26,221 nt of DNA from an uncultured Prevotella sp. (GCA_937895845.1 CALBLK010000064.1:1-26221); one strand, 5' to 3'. Positions 7,435 to 16,745 are shown, numbered from the stretch's first letter. The notes: a model not told the origin generated them from the letters alone. Numbers and translations are program-made.

Positions 7435-8379
7435 ATGAAAAAAGTTATCCCGGCCCTCTTTCTCACACTGCTGTCAGCATCGGCTTCTGCCCAGGAAAGC
7501 CAGACAAGCTACAATTTCCTCAGGCTGCCGGCCAGTGCGCATGCCGCCGCTTTAGGAGGTGACAACATCAGTGTTGTTGAGGACGACGCCAGCCTGATAT
7601 TCCATAACCCGGCCCTGATCAGCTCGGTCACCGACAAGAGCATAAACCTGAATTACATGACCTACATGGAAGGCGTGAAGACCGTCAGCGCAGCCTTTGT
7701 CAAGTCTGCCGGCCAGCGTGGCACATGGGGCGCCCAGGCCATGTACATGGACTATGGCACCATCAAGGAAACAACGGCAAGCAACGAGGTTGTGGGTGAC
7801 TTTTCGGCCAAGGACATCATGGTGGGCGGCACCTTCACCTACCTGCTGGCCAACAAGCTTGCGGGCGGCGTGACCGCCAAGTTCATCTCTTCGTCCATCG
7901 CCGGCTACAACTCGCTGGCTGTCGGCGTTGACCTGGGGCTGAACTACTATGACGAGAGCCGCGACATCTCCATTTCTGCCGTGGCGCGCAACCTGGGCGG
8001 GCAGGTCAAGGCCTTCGACGACCATTTTGAGCGCATCCCCCTTGACCTCCAGCTGGGCGTAACCAAGCGGCTCACCGGTGCCCCCCTGCGCTTCTCGGGC
8101 ACGCTCACGCGGCTCAATTCCTGGGATGACAGTTTCATCAGGCATCTGGCCTTTGGCGCCGACCTGCTGCTGTCCAGCCAGATTTATCTGGCTGCAGGCT
8201 ATAATTTCCGCCGCGGCGACGAGATGAAAATCAGCGACGGCGACGGCGAGAGCAGCCATGGCGCAGCCCTCTCCTTCGGGGGCGGACTGCAGCTCGAGCG
8301 TTTCAAGCTGCATGTGGCCTATGCCAAGTACCATGTGTCATCCAACTCCCTGTTGTTCAATCTCACTTACTGTTTATAA
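7435..8379 (+). CDS. porQ: PorQ-like type IX secretion system protein
   Basis: The 314-residue product starts with a clear signal peptide (MKKVIPALFLTLLSASASAQ) and continues SYNFLRLPASAHAAALGG, the typical N-terminus of PorQ and related PorV-like proteins, then alternating amphipathic strands of an outer-membrane beta-barrel with an aromatic end. PorQ helps deliver proteins through the Bacteroidetes type IX secretion system. The start at 7435 is preferred over the in-frame ATG 42 nt upstream because it begins the signal peptide and lies downstream of the -7 box. The gene is 3 nt from cmk; the porQ-cmk pair is, to my knowledge, common in Bacteroidales. Confidence 0.87.
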   Translation: MKKVIPALFLTLLSASASAQESQTSYNFLRLPASAHAAALGGDNISVVEDDASLIFHNPALISSVTDKSINLNYMTYMEGVKTVSAAFVKSAGQRGTWGAQAMYMDYGTIKETTASNEVVGDFSAKDIMVGGTFTYLLANKLAGGVTAKFISSSIAGYNSLAVGVDLGLNYYDESRDISISAVARNLGGQVKAFDDHFERIPLDLQLGVTKRLTGAPLRFSGTLTRLNSWDDSFIRHLAFGADLLLSSQIYLAAGYNFRRGDEMKISDGDGESSHGAALSFGGGLQLERFKLHVAYAKYHVSSNSLLFNLTYCL

Positions 8380-8382
8380 CTA

Positions 8383-9084
8383 ATGGACAAGCGTATAACG
8401 ATTGCCATCGACGGCCAGTCCTCTTGCGGGAAAAGCACGATGGCCAAGAGCCTGGCCCGCGAGTTGGGCTATGTTTATGTAGACACCGGCGCCATGTACC
8501 GTGCCGTCACGCTGTTTGCCCTGCGCAACGGCCTTTTTAACGCTGACGGCAGCGTGAAGGCAGACGGGCTTGAAAGGCAGATGGGCAGGGTGGACGTGAC
8601 TTTCAGGCTCAACCCGGAGACCCGCCAGCCCGAGACCTTCCTCAATGGCGAGAACGTGGAGCGCGCCATCCGTTCGATGGAGGTGTCAAGCCATGTCAGC
8701 CCCGTTGCGGCACTGCCCTTTGTGCGCACGGCGATGGTGGCCCGGCAGCGGCTGATGGGGGCGCAGAAAGGCGTTGTGATGGACGGGCGTGACATCGGCA
8801 CGACAGTGTTTCCCGACGCCGAGCTCAAAGTGTTTGTCACGGCGTCGGCCGACGTGCGCGCCCGGCGCCGCTATGACGAGCTGAAGGCCAAGGGCATGGA
8901 GGCCGACTACGGCGAGATTCTGAAAAATGTGAAAGAGCGCGACTACATTGACTCTCACCGCGAGGTGTCCCCCCTGCGTCCGGCGGAGGATGCCCTGCTG
9001 CTTGACAACAGCCGGATGACCCCCGGCGAGCAGCAGCAATGGCTGCGTAACCGCGTTCAAAATTGCCTAAAGACCTGTCTATGA
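8383..9084 (+). CDS. cmk: Cytidylate kinase
   Basis: The 233-residue product shows the P-loop IAIDGQSSCGKST near the N-terminus, the DTGAMYRAVTLFAL segment, the NMP-binding insert, and DGRDIGTTVFPDA, all diagnostic of bacterial (d)CMP kinase; RARRRYDEL fits the lid. It phosphorylates CMP and dCMP with ATP in pyrimidine nucleotide recycling. Length is normal. It starts 3 nt after porQ, and its stop overlaps the start of the next gene (ATGA, 9081-9084). Confidence 0.96.
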   Translation: MDKRITIAIDGQSSCGKSTMAKSLARELGYVYVDTGAMYRAVTLFALRNGLFNADGSVKADGLERQMGRVDVTFRLNPETRQPETFLNGENVERAIRSMEVSSHVSPVAALPFVRTAMVARQRLMGAQKGVVMDGRDIGTTVFPDAELKVFVTASADVRARRRYDELKAKGMEADYGEILKNVKERDYIDSHREVSPLRPAEDALLLDNSRMTPGEQQQWLRNRVQNCLKTCL

Positions 9085-11600
9085 AAAAGCTTGTCGTCCT
9101 CGCCCTTGCCCTGCTGGCTGTGGGTAGCGCGGCGAATGCCGCAGTGAAACAGCGTGTGCAGTGCACATTTGACCAAGGGTGGACCTTCCGCCTGTGTGCT
9201 AGCCGCGCAGAGGCTGAAGATGCAGTGAAGGCGCTGGGAGTCAGCCAGCCCGGCCTGGCCGCCAATGTCACAACAGCCAAGAGAACCAAGGTGACCGATG
9301 ACACCGAGCCGGAGCAGGCGCAGGTGACGGCCAGCGAGATAACCGCGCCGGCTCCGTCGGCCGCAAGGTCTGACAAGGCGTTTCGCCCGGTCACCATTCC
9401 GCACGACTGGAGCATCGAGCTGCCTTTCGACCCCAAGGTGGGCGGCTCCGCCGGCTACCTGCCCGGCGGCCAGGGGGTGTATGCCAAGGACTTCACGCTG
9501 CCGGCATGGCTGGCCGCGAGGCTTACCCGTGGCGACCGGGTGGGCATAACGTTCGACGGCGTTTACCACCGGGCAACGGTGTGGCTCAACGGCCACAGGC
9601 TTGGGCACCATGTGTATGGCTACACCGGGTTCTCGTTCGACCTCACCCCTTACCTCAACCGGCAGGGCGGCAACCGCATGGTGGTTCACGTAGACCGGGA
9701 AGAACAGTCGCGCTGGTACACCGGCTCGGGCATCTACCGCCACGTGTGGTTGCAGGTCACCAACAGGACGCATGTCAAGGAGCATGGCATCTTTGTCGCG
9801 GCAAAGGCCGACGGGACGGTGAGCGTGCAAGCCGAGCTGGAGGGGGATGGCAACTGCAAGCTCACCCATACGGTGACAGACAGCCGCGGGAAAAAAGTGG
9901 CCACGGCGACCGCAAGGGGCGGTGGCGCGGTGGCAGAAAGCAGGCTCACGGTGAAGCGGCCGCAGCTGTGGAGCACCGACACCCCCACAATGTACACCCT
10001 CACCACGCAGGTGCGCGACAGCAAGGGAAAGCTGGTCGACGAGGTGACCACCCCCTTTGGCTTCCGTGACATCCTGTTTGATGCCAACACAGGCTTCTAC
10101 CTGAACGGCAGGAACATGAAGCTGAAAGGCATGTGCCTGCACCAGGACGCGGGCAGCCTGGGCGTGGCCGTGCCAGACGAGGTGTGGCTTCGCAGGCTGA
10201 AGGCGCTGAAGGCCATTGGCTGCAATTCCATACGCTGCTCGCACAACCCCCCGTCGCCCGAGTTCCTGGCCATCTGTGACACGCTCGGCCTCTTGGTGAT
10301 TGACGAGGCTTTCGACAAATGGAAGTCGGGATACTATGAGCCGTTCTATGACGGCTGCGCCCACCGGGACATAGCCGACATGGTGTTGCGCGACAGGAAC
10401 CATCCATCGGTCATTGTATGGAGCATCGGGAACGAGGTGAGCGAGGCGTGGCTGAAAAGCAACGTGGGCGTAGACAGGGCGCGCGAACTCAACGCCATAG
10501 TCAGGCGCCTTGACCCCACGCGCCCCACGATGGTGGCTTGCCAGCAGGGGTTCGAGGACAAGTTTGGCAACGTGACCGACCTCGTGGGCTACAATTATCT
10601 CGAGCCGAGGATGATAGGCGACCACAAGCGCCACCCGGAGCGCAAGATGCTGGTGGCCGAGGCCTTTGTCTATTACTCAGGACTGCGCGAGAACCTGGTG
10701 CGCGACTTCGTGGAGCGCAATCCCTGGCACTTTGTCGAGGAAAACCCTTTCATCGCAGGGTCGTTTGTGTGGGCCGGGGTCGACTATCTCGGCGAATCCT
10801 CGCCGTGGCCGGCCAAGGGCTGGTGCTCCTGCCCGTTTGACATGACGCTGAAGGAGCGTCCGCAGGCCGCATTCTACCATCCGGCATGGAACCCGGAAAA
10901 GGACTACCTGAAGCTGGTGGTGCGCGACAACTGTTTTGACCAGGCCGTAGGCACTGACCACTGGCAGTATCCCCCGATGGCCGACACGTGGGACCTGCCT
11001 TACACCGATTCGCGCTGTGTCGAGGTGAGGTGTTACACCACCTGCGACTCGGTGCAGTTCTTCTTCCCGATGTGGAGCAACCCCCAGCTGCCGCTGAAAC
11101 CGCGTGTCACAGCCGACTACCCCGACCACTGCATCACCGTCTGGCTGCCCGCCCGGCAAGGCAAGGTGCTGGCCATCGGCTACAAGGATGGCAGGGAGGC
11201 GGTGCGCGACTCGCTCATCAACCACGGCCCCGTGGCCGGTGTCCGTATCGTGGCCGACCACACCGCGCTCTCGCCCTTGGAGGGGGATTACAGCATCAAG
11301 GGCGGGCGTACAGGCAGCACCGTGTCGCATGTGCGCCTTACCTTGGTGGACAAGGACGGTCTGGTGCAGCAGATGCAACCCAGGAAATTCCGTGCCGAGG
11401 TGGAGGGGCCCATACGTCTGCTCGGCGTGGAGACCGGCGACATGCGCCGCCAGGAGTCATGGCGCACCACGGAACTGACAACATATTTTGGCGAGGGCCT
11501 CGTGCGGCTGCAGTCAACCACCCAGCCGGGCAATGCCCGCCTGAAAATCTATGTCGAGGGCTTTGACCGGCCCTTTGTCAAGGATATATCCATCCGGTGA
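9081..11600 (+). CDS. Secreted family 2 glycoside hydrolase (beta-galactosidase-like)
   Basis: The 839-residue product has a signal peptide (MKKLVVLALALLAVGSAANA), a jelly-roll sugar-binding domain (PHDWSIELPFD, then FDGVYHRATVWLNGHRLG and GSGIYRHVWL), an Ig-like domain, and a TIM barrel starting near GFYLNGRNMKLKGMCLHQD. The acid/base is Glu452 in WSIGNEV; the probable nucleophile is Glu527 in LVAEAF. A region like DUF4982 follows (DLPYTDSRCVEVRCYTTCDS, then IGYKDGREAVRDS) and a last Ig-like domain. An insertion of about 60 residues rich in A, T, E and P (about 40-105) interrupts the start of the jelly roll. It would act in the periplasm or outside on beta-linked sugars; substrate unknown. 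The start at 9081 is chosen for the signal peptide and its ATGA overlap with cmk. Confidence 0.9.
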   Translation: MKKLVVLALALLAVGSAANAAVKQRVQCTFDQGWTFRLCASRAEAEDAVKALGVSQPGLAANVTTAKRTKVTDDTEPEQAQVTASEITAPAPSAARSDKAFRPVTIPHDWSIELPFDPKVGGSAGYLPGGQGVYAKDFTLPAWLAARLTRGDRVGITFDGVYHRATVWLNGHRLGHHVYGYTGFSFDLTPYLNRQGGNRMVVHVDREEQSRWYTGSGIYRHVWLQVTNRTHVKEHGIFVAAKADGTVSVQAELEGDGNCKLTHTVTDSRGKKVATATARGGGAVAESRLTVKRPQLWSTDTPTMYTLTTQVRDSKGKLVDEVTTPFGFRDILFDANTGFYLNGRNMKLKGMCLHQDAGSLGVAVPDEVWLRRLKALKAIGCNSIRCSHNPPSPEFLAICDTLGLLVIDEAFDKWKSGYYEPFYDGCAHRDIADMVLRDRNHPSVIVWSIGNEVSEAWLKSNVGVDRARELNAIVRRLDPTRPTMVACQQGFEDKFGNVTDLVGYNYLEPRMIGDHKRHPERKMLVAEAFVYYSGLRENLVRDFVERNPWHFVEENPFIAGSFVWAGVDYLGESSPWPAKGWCSCPFDMTLKERPQAAFYHPAWNPEKDYLKLVVRDNCFDQAVGTDHWQYPPMADTWDLPYTDSRCVEVRCYTTCDSVQFFFPMWSNPQLPLKPRVTADYPDHCITVWLPARQGKVLAIGYKDGREAVRDSLINHGPVAGVRIVADHTALSPLEGDYSIKGGRTGSTVSHVRLTLVDKDGLVQQMQPRKFRAEVEGPIRLLGVETGDMRRQESWRTTELTTYFGEGLVRLQSTTQPGNARLKIYVEGFDRPFVKDISIR

Positions 11601-11675
11601 GCCAAGGATGCACTCTTGCAACCTGTTGCAGAACAGGCATCTTCACTTTACATACAACACGCAATCATAGGAGTT

Positions 11676-13103
11676 ATGGAGAAAAAGAGCAGTCTCATTT
11701 GCAGGGCGTTGGCCGCGACAGCATTCGTGGCGGCAGCCCTTTGCGCCCATGCGGCCGAGGCCGTGTACAGAATCGTGGAGTACAACAAGTCGACGGGCGA
11801 GTTCTCGCTGGCGGCAAGTGGCATGGTGCCCAAGGGCTCGTGGGCATATTTCCAGAACGACTACGGGGCCACCACCGGCAACCGCTACAACCAGATACCG
11901 CGCAACCGCAAGGCCACGCTCTGGCTTGAGGGGTGGAAGGGCTGCAAGCTGCGGAGTGTCACGCTGAGCATGTGCTCTAACAGCAAGTCTGGGCAGGTGG
12001 GCCTTGCGGTCTGCGATGGCGAGAAGTCGCTCTATGTCCTGCGCCCCGCCGACTTTGCCAGCGAGACATGGTTCGGACAATGGGTGTCAAAAGACCTCAA
12101 TGTCTATGTGGACATCACAAAGCGGCTGGACATTCCAGCCCTTGCCGCGGACGAGGCAAGTCTTGTGCTGCAAGGTGGAACGGCCGAAGGCTCCGTGTAT
12201 GTCAGTACCATCACCATTGAATATGATGAGGCTCCCGGGGCGGAACTGGAGTCGCCCTTGGGATGGGCCTATGAGAAACTGACCAAAAAGAGCGTGCTGA
12301 GCGAAGGTGACGAAGTGATGATTTACCGCAACGGCTGCGCTGCGGCCGACTTTGACGGCATGCAGACGTCGCATTACCTTGATGCCATGGTGATAGCCTC
12401 TACAGCCGATGTCTCCAGCCCCGATGTGTTGCGGTTCACGCTCGGCAAGGCTGACGGCCAGGAGTCCTGGACGCTGACCGACCAGAATGGCCGTGCGCTG
12501 GGCGCCACGGGCAAGCAGTCGCTGGCATGGGATGAGGGGTCTACGCTGTGGACGGTCAGCCTGGGCTACGACGGGGCGGAAGTCACCAACGTCAATGCTG
12601 ACTGTGGAACCCTGCGCTATAACGCCCCTGCCGGCAGCTACGCCCGTTTCAATGTCTATTCCTCCACCTCTCTGCCGCTGCCTTTCCTTTATCGCAAGGG
12701 CAGCCAGCGCCAGCCCGAGGTGTCGCGCTCGCTGACGTTCAGCGAGCCTGTGGTGACAGCCGACGTGTCGGCGGGGCATGTTGTGCTCAAACCGAGCCTC
12801 CTGCCCGCGACAGCAACAGACAGGCGTATCCGCTGGACTTGCGACAACGGTCAGGTGGCCATGGTGAACGGCGGGCTTGTCACCCTGCTCAACGCCGGCG
12901 AGGCCACCATAGCGGCCCGGGCAGCGGATGGCGGTTGCGAGGCCAGCGTGCGCCTTGTGGTGACTGCCGCGGCTGGCGTCGCTTCTCCCACAGCCTCCGC
13001 CCGGAGGTCTGAAGCGCGCAAGCTGCTTGTCGGCAGCAATGTTGTTGTCACCACGAAGGCCGGCAGATACACCCTTGGCGGACGGCCCGTGCCCGCGCAT
13101 TGA
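11676..13103 (+). CDS. Secreted protein of unknown function with C-terminal Ig-like domain
   Basis: The 475-residue product starts at 11676, where AGGAG lies 4 nt before the ATG, and begins with a signal peptide (MEKKSSLICRALAATAFVAAALCAHA). Residues 24-190 resemble a beta-rich domain; about residues 360-435 look like a Big2-type Ig-like domain (RRIRWTCDNGQVAMVNGGLVT, then AGEATIAARA). The last residues, AGRYTLGGRPVPAH, resemble the start of a type IX sorting signal (YxLxGxxV) but stop before the usual lysine-rich end, so the tail looks shortened or degenerate. It lies 75 nt after the glycoside hydrolase and is probably co-transcribed. I do not recognise a specific function. Confidence 0.72.
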   Translation: MEKKSSLICRALAATAFVAAALCAHAAEAVYRIVEYNKSTGEFSLAASGMVPKGSWAYFQNDYGATTGNRYNQIPRNRKATLWLEGWKGCKLRSVTLSMCSNSKSGQVGLAVCDGEKSLYVLRPADFASETWFGQWVSKDLNVYVDITKRLDIPALAADEASLVLQGGTAEGSVYVSTITIEYDEAPGAELESPLGWAYEKLTKKSVLSEGDEVMIYRNGCAAADFDGMQTSHYLDAMVIASTADVSSPDVLRFTLGKADGQESWTLTDQNGRALGATGKQSLAWDEGSTLWTVSLGYDGAEVTNVNADCGTLRYNAPAGSYARFNVYSSTSLPLPFLYRKGSQRQPEVSRSLTFSEPVVTADVSAGHVVLKPSLLPATATDRRIRWTCDNGQVAMVNGGLVTLLNAGEATIAARAADGGCEASVRLVVTAAAGVASPTASARRSEARKLLVGSNVVVTTKAGRYTLGGRPVPAH

Positions 13104-13113
13104 GCGCGGGCAC
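13089..13113. terminator. GC-rich hairpin between convergent genes
   Basis: GTGCCCGCGC (13089-13098) and GCGCGGGCAC (13104-13113) form a perfect 10-bp stem with loop ATTGA. The loop carries the TGA stop of the preceding gene. No T run follows on the plus strand, so it may slow or protect transcript ends rather than act as a standard terminator. It is 21 nt from the end of the SPFH gene arriving on the minus strand and could serve both. Confidence 0.6.
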
Positions 13114-13133
13114 CAGCCCTCCCGGGATGGGTG

Positions 13134-14102
13134 TCAGTGGCTCAGCGTGCCGGCGTTGACAACAGGCTGCGCCGAGTCGTCGCCGCACAGCACCACGAGC
13201 AGGTTGCTCACCATGGCCGCTTTCTTGTCGTTGTCAAGGTTGACGATGCCCTCGCCGCTCAGCTTGTCAAGCGCCATCTTGACCATGCTCACCGCGCCCT
13301 CCACAATCTTCTCGCGTGCCGTGATGATGGCCGAAGCCTGCTGGCGGCGCAGCATCACGGCCGCAATCTCGGGAGCGTAGGCCAGGTAGTTTATCCGGGC
13401 CTCAACCACCTCGATGCCGGCCATGGCCAGCCGCTCGTTCAGCTTGTCAACCAGCAGCCTGTTGATTTCCTCTGACCCGCCTCTCAGCGTAATCTCGCTG
13501 CTGTTGCTTCTTGTGTCGTCGTATGCATACTGGCCGGCCACCTGCCGCAGGGCGGCGTCGCTCTGTGTCTTTACAAAGTTCTCGAAGGCCTTCATCACAT
13601 TCTGCACGCTTGTCCCTGTGGCTGTCTGCGCCATGGTTTGCGCGTCAATCTCAAACATTGCCTTGTAGGTGTCCCGGAGTTTCCACACCAGCACGAGGCC
13701 GATCATCACCGGGTTGCCCACCTTGTCGTTCACCTTGATGGGCTCCGCGTCAAGGTTGCGTGCGCGCAGTGACAGCTTCTTGGTGTTTATAAACGGGTTC
13801 ACCCAGTGAAAGCCCACCTTTTCGTAGGTGCCGCGGTATTTGCCGAAGAACATCATCACGCGCGCCTCACCCGGCTCAATCTGCACGAATCCGAACCAGG
13901 CCACCAGTGTGAACACAAGCAGCAGGATGCCCAGTCCGCCCACGGCATACCCCAGGAGACACTCGCTGCAAAAGCCTAAGAACATCACAACGCCGGCCCC
14001 GAGAGTGACCGCCATGTTGGCAAGGAGCATGCCGATACCGTTGACCGACATGCCGTTGAATGCAAACTCTTTTTTTTCCATATTGTTAATGTAGGTTACC
14101 AT
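13134..14102 (-). CDS. SPFH/band 7 domain membrane protein
   Basis: The 322-residue product has two hydrophobic segments near the N-terminus (about residues 22-67), then an SPFH (prohibitin-like) domain: WFGFVQIEPGEARVMMFFGK, FHWVNPF, LRARNLDAEPIKVNDKVGNP, and a long Gln/Ala/Glu-rich helical part (PEIAAVMLRRQQASAIITAR). SPFH proteins build large ring or cage complexes on membranes and often influence proteases; the partner here is unknown. The start at 14102 is chosen because AAAGGAG lies 5 nt upstream; the next ATG (14081) has no such site. The C-terminus ends in a short polar tail. Confidence 0.88.
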   Translation of the reverse strand: MVTYINNMEKKEFAFNGMSVNGIGMLLANMAVTLGAGVVMFLGFCSECLLGYAVGGLGILLLVFTLVAWFGFVQIEPGEARVMMFFGKYRGTYEKVGFHWVNPFINTKKLSLRARNLDAEPIKVNDKVGNPVMIGLVLVWKLRDTYKAMFEIDAQTMAQTATGTSVQNVMKAFENFVKTQSDAALRQVAGQYAYDDTRSNSSEITLRGGSEEINRLLVDKLNERLAMAGIEVVEARINYLAYAPEIAAVMLRRQQASAIITAREKIVEGAVSMVKMALDKLSGEGIVNLDNDKKAAMVSNLLVVLCGDDSAQPVVNAGTLSH

Positions 14103-14144
14103 ATTTCTCCTTTCAATGAAAACAGCATGTATTCTTGACCCCTA

Positions 14145-14152
14145 CAAAAATA
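14145..14152 (-). promoter_or_regulatory. Candidate promoter -7 box for the SPFH gene
   Basis: The minus strand reads TATTTTTG, an exact TAnnTTTG match about 43 nt upstream of the ATG at 14102. No good -33 box is seen. Confidence 0.45.
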
Positions 14153-15120
14153 GAGAAAACTGAAGACAACCCGTCTGAAATAGAGCTTTTTTTTACCGTT
14201 CAGGCCGTTTTTTTCATGGAATTGTAATTTTCAAGACGAAAGATCTGCGTGTCTGTCACCTTTCGGAGGGCGCTCGTCTTCATAGACAATGGTGCAAACG
14301 GTGTTGCAATTCAAAGATGCAGGTTTCTGCGATTTGCTTTTGTCAGTGTCTCGCCATAGCCCGCAGTGACTTCAGCACTGCCGCCAGCAATATGCCGGAA
14401 CAAACAGCAAACCGGGATGAAACCTGATGGCCGGTTTTGATTAAAAACATTTGATAAGGTCAGACAGGGAGGAGGCTCATTCTGCAAAGTAGGGTGGGCG
14501 AAGAAACTTCTTATGCGTATGCGCGTTCATGTGAAGTGTCTGGTAAAATGTTAATTTGTTGTGTTTCGCGTGTTTTTTGCGGCGCGTTTGCCTAATTTTA
14601 AAAATAATATGTTATTTTTGCACTTGACTTCCTGCGTCAGGGATTACTTGTTATGTGGCTTTTCGTAAAGATAGTCATTGTAGTATGGCCTGATACATGC
14701 ACCCACGCCGAATGAAGTCCGATGTCAGCCAGTGGCAGAGGACAGAAGTGGATTTAGGGTGGGAATTGGAGGTTGACATATTGAAGGCGTTTATCAACGC
14801 TTGAGCTTGACTTTCGAAATCTCGCAAATTTCATGTACCGTCAAGACAAGACAGCGATAGATGTCCAGGGATGTGATTATTCACACACCCAGCGATGACT
14901 GTTGCCATGGTTGCGTGTATTGCGCTTTGCCGTGTCAATGAGTTTTTTCGTTGGAGATTAGTGTAGTATATCATATCGGCGTGGGCTCTGTTCGTTGTTC
15001 GTTCAACGGTACAGGGCAAATGCGAGAGCCTCGAAAGTGGAGCGACAACGAGAGGTTCACGCTTTTTTTGTGTCCCCATGGAATTGATTAGAAAATGATT
15101 CTCGGGGCGAATCTTTTCAA
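14153..15120. other. Long intergenic region without a convincing gene
   Basis: Nearly 1 kb lies between the SPFH gene and the kinase operon. Open frames on both strands are short and have no recognisable family or ribosome binding site. It holds a promoter-like site at 14587-14620 and, at about 14395-14447, a stretch resembling 4800-4852 near tatD (about 60% identity by eye over 53 bp), suggesting a diverged dispersed repeat. Confidence 0.55.
14587..14620 (+). promoter_or_regulatory. Near-consensus Bacteroidetes promoter far upstream of the kinase operon
   Basis: TTTG at 14587-14590 and TATTTTTG at 14613-14620 match the -33 and -7 boxes with a 22-nt spacer, one more than the usual 19-21. The next supported gene begins about 550 nt downstream, so this would give a long leader or an unannotated small RNA. 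Confidence 0.45.
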
Positions 15121-15128
15121 TAAGTTTG
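15121..15128 (+). promoter_or_regulatory. Candidate promoter -7 box for the kinase-phosphatase operon
   Basis: TAAGTTTG matches the -7 consensus TAnnTTTG exactly. Transcription would start near 15134 and give a leader of about 43 nt before the ATG at 15177. No TTTG is seen at the -33 spacing. This site supports 15177, not 15135, as the kinase start. Confidence 0.45.
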
Positions 15129-15176
15129 CCTTGAATGTATGTGAGAAATTCAAACCATAACAGACATATTCGCAAT

Positions 15177-16745
15177 ATGATAAGTCTTGTAGACATAAAG
15201 GAGTCGCACATTCTTTTTGACGGTCATTACCAGTTAGTTAGGAAAATTGGGGGCGGAGGGTTCTCCGAGGTATGGCTGGCCCACGACACGATGGCTGACA
15301 TTGACGTTGCCTTAAAGGTATACACTCCTAACGGAGAGCTTGACGAGGAGGGGAAAAGTGAGTTGAAGCGGGAGTTTGCCAGGTTATGCGACATCAATCA
15401 CTCAAACATCATCCATGCCATAGGCTTTGGCATTTATCGGGACGAGTTGCCCTATCTGGCCATGAGCGTGTGCAGGAATGGCTCGGCCAAAGGGCTGATA
15501 GGGCGTATTGACGAGCCCGGACTGTGGGTGTTCATAGAGCAGGTGGCCTCAGGCTTGCAGTACCTTCACAAGCGGGGCATTGTCCATCAGGATATGAAGC
15601 CCGACAATGTGCTGATCAATGCCGACGGACAGTATCTCATCATTGACTTTGGCATCAGCACCAAGACCCGCAACACCTTGCGGAAGAGTGCCAGGGGAAG
15701 TGTGGGTGGTGGCACTCCATGGTATATGTCTGTTGAGAGTTTTGGCATGGAGGCTCAGAGTGTCTGCGCCCGTGATATCTGGGCCTTTGGTGCCATGCTC
15801 TACGAGCTGATGACTGGCGATGTGCCTTTTGGACAGTATGGCGGAGTGACCCAGAAAGCCAAGGATGGAAAGGTGCCGGCGATTTCCTTGGATTTTTCTG
15901 ACGAGCTGAAACGGTTGGTTTACGACTGCCTCGCCCTCAATGCCTGGGACCGCCCGGACGCTGACGAAATTCTGCGCCGTGTGGAAAGTCACAAGGCTGG
16001 CGTCATGCCGCGCAAGAGGTGGCCGGTGCGCCAGCTCGCTGTTGCCGCCGTGTGTGCCTTGGTGGCGGGCGGCGGCTGTCTTGTCTGGTCGTTGGCACCG
16101 ATAGAAAGAGCGGACGAAAACGTGCCGGTGGCAACGACCAACAAGAATGACAGCGCGTTTTTGGCCAAGGTGGCTGAAGCCAGCCATATTGTAGGGAGGG
16201 AAAAGCGGATAATAGAGCAGGAAAAGCAAAAGGAGAGTGTGGCTGCTATCAATGTTGCCAGCCTGTGCTCGGCCGCGGAAATCTACAAGCAGGCTCTCGG
16301 CATAGAGGCGAGCGACTCTGCATTGGCAAGGGGAAAAGTGATGTGGAGGCCGTCACAGCGGGTGATCGACAATACTTACACCTATATGTATAAAAAAGGT
16401 GTGGAATATAGCGCGTGCGGGGCGGTGGATGCCGGCAGACGGCTTGGCCGGCGGACGGTCAAGTTGAAAGAATATGTTTCTCAGCCCTCATTAGACAAAT
16501 TGGAGAAGAGTAATCAATCAATAACTATATCACGCAGACGGCTTGGCCGGCGGACGGTCAAGTTGAAAGAATCTGTTTCTCGGTCCTCATCAGACAAATT
16601 GGTGACGAGTAATCAACCAAGAACTATAACACATATTCACAACATTAGACAAGTTTCTCGGTCCTCATCAGACAAATTGGAGACGAGTAATCAAACAATA
16701 ACTACAACACATATTCACAACATTAGACAAATTGGAGAAAAGTAA
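15177..16745 (+). CDS. Membrane-anchored Ser/Thr protein kinase with repeat-built C-terminus
   Basis: The 522-residue product has an N-terminal Hanks-type kinase domain (about 15-275): G-loop IGGGGFSEV, ATP-binding Lys47, catalytic loop HQDMKPDN (Asp139, Asn144; HQD replaces HRD), DFG at 157-159, and RDIWAFGAMLYELMTGDVPF. The usual APE motif reads SVE. A single membrane helix follows (about 287-307), then a predicted periplasmic part with a charged helix and, from about residue 420, tandem repeats of RRLGRRTVKLKE, SSSDKL and THIHNIRQ. The kinase side would be cytoplasmic, as in PknB-like receptor kinases, but no PASTA domain is present. Upstream ATG 15135 is less likely because transcription may begin there. 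First gene of the operon; the next starts 21 nt later. Confidence 0.9.
   Translation: MISLVDIKESHILFDGHYQLVRKIGGGGFSEVWLAHDTMADIDVALKVYTPNGELDEEGKSELKREFARLCDINHSNIIHAIGFGIYRDELPYLAMSVCRNGSAKGLIGRIDEPGLWVFIEQVASGLQYLHKRGIVHQDMKPDNVLINADGQYLIIDFGISTKTRNTLRKSARGSVGGGTPWYMSVESFGMEAQSVCARDIWAFGAMLYELMTGDVPFGQYGGVTQKAKDGKVPAISLDFSDELKRLVYDCLALNAWDRPDADEILRRVESHKAGVMPRKRWPVRQLAVAAVCALVAGGGCLVWSLAPIERADENVPVATTNKNDSAFLAKVAEASHIVGREKRIIEQEKQKESVAAINVASLCSAAEIYKQALGIEASDSALARGKVMWRPSQRVIDNTYTYMYKKGVEYSACGAVDAGRRLGRRTVKLKEYVSQPSLDKLEKSNQSITISRRRLGRRTVKLKESVSRSSSDKLVTSNQPRTITHIHNIRQVSRSSSDKLETSNQTITTTHIHNIRQIGEK

Noticed and set aside
14653..14715. 20-residue open frame (MWLFVKIVIVVW...) downstream of the 14587-14620 promoter
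   Set aside because: Hydrophobic and well placed, but there is no clear ribosome binding site and it is too short to support without comparison.
14831..15211. 126-codon open frame on the minus strand before the first kinase
   Set aside because: It overlaps the kinase start, has no ribosome binding site or recognisable family, and its composition looks random.
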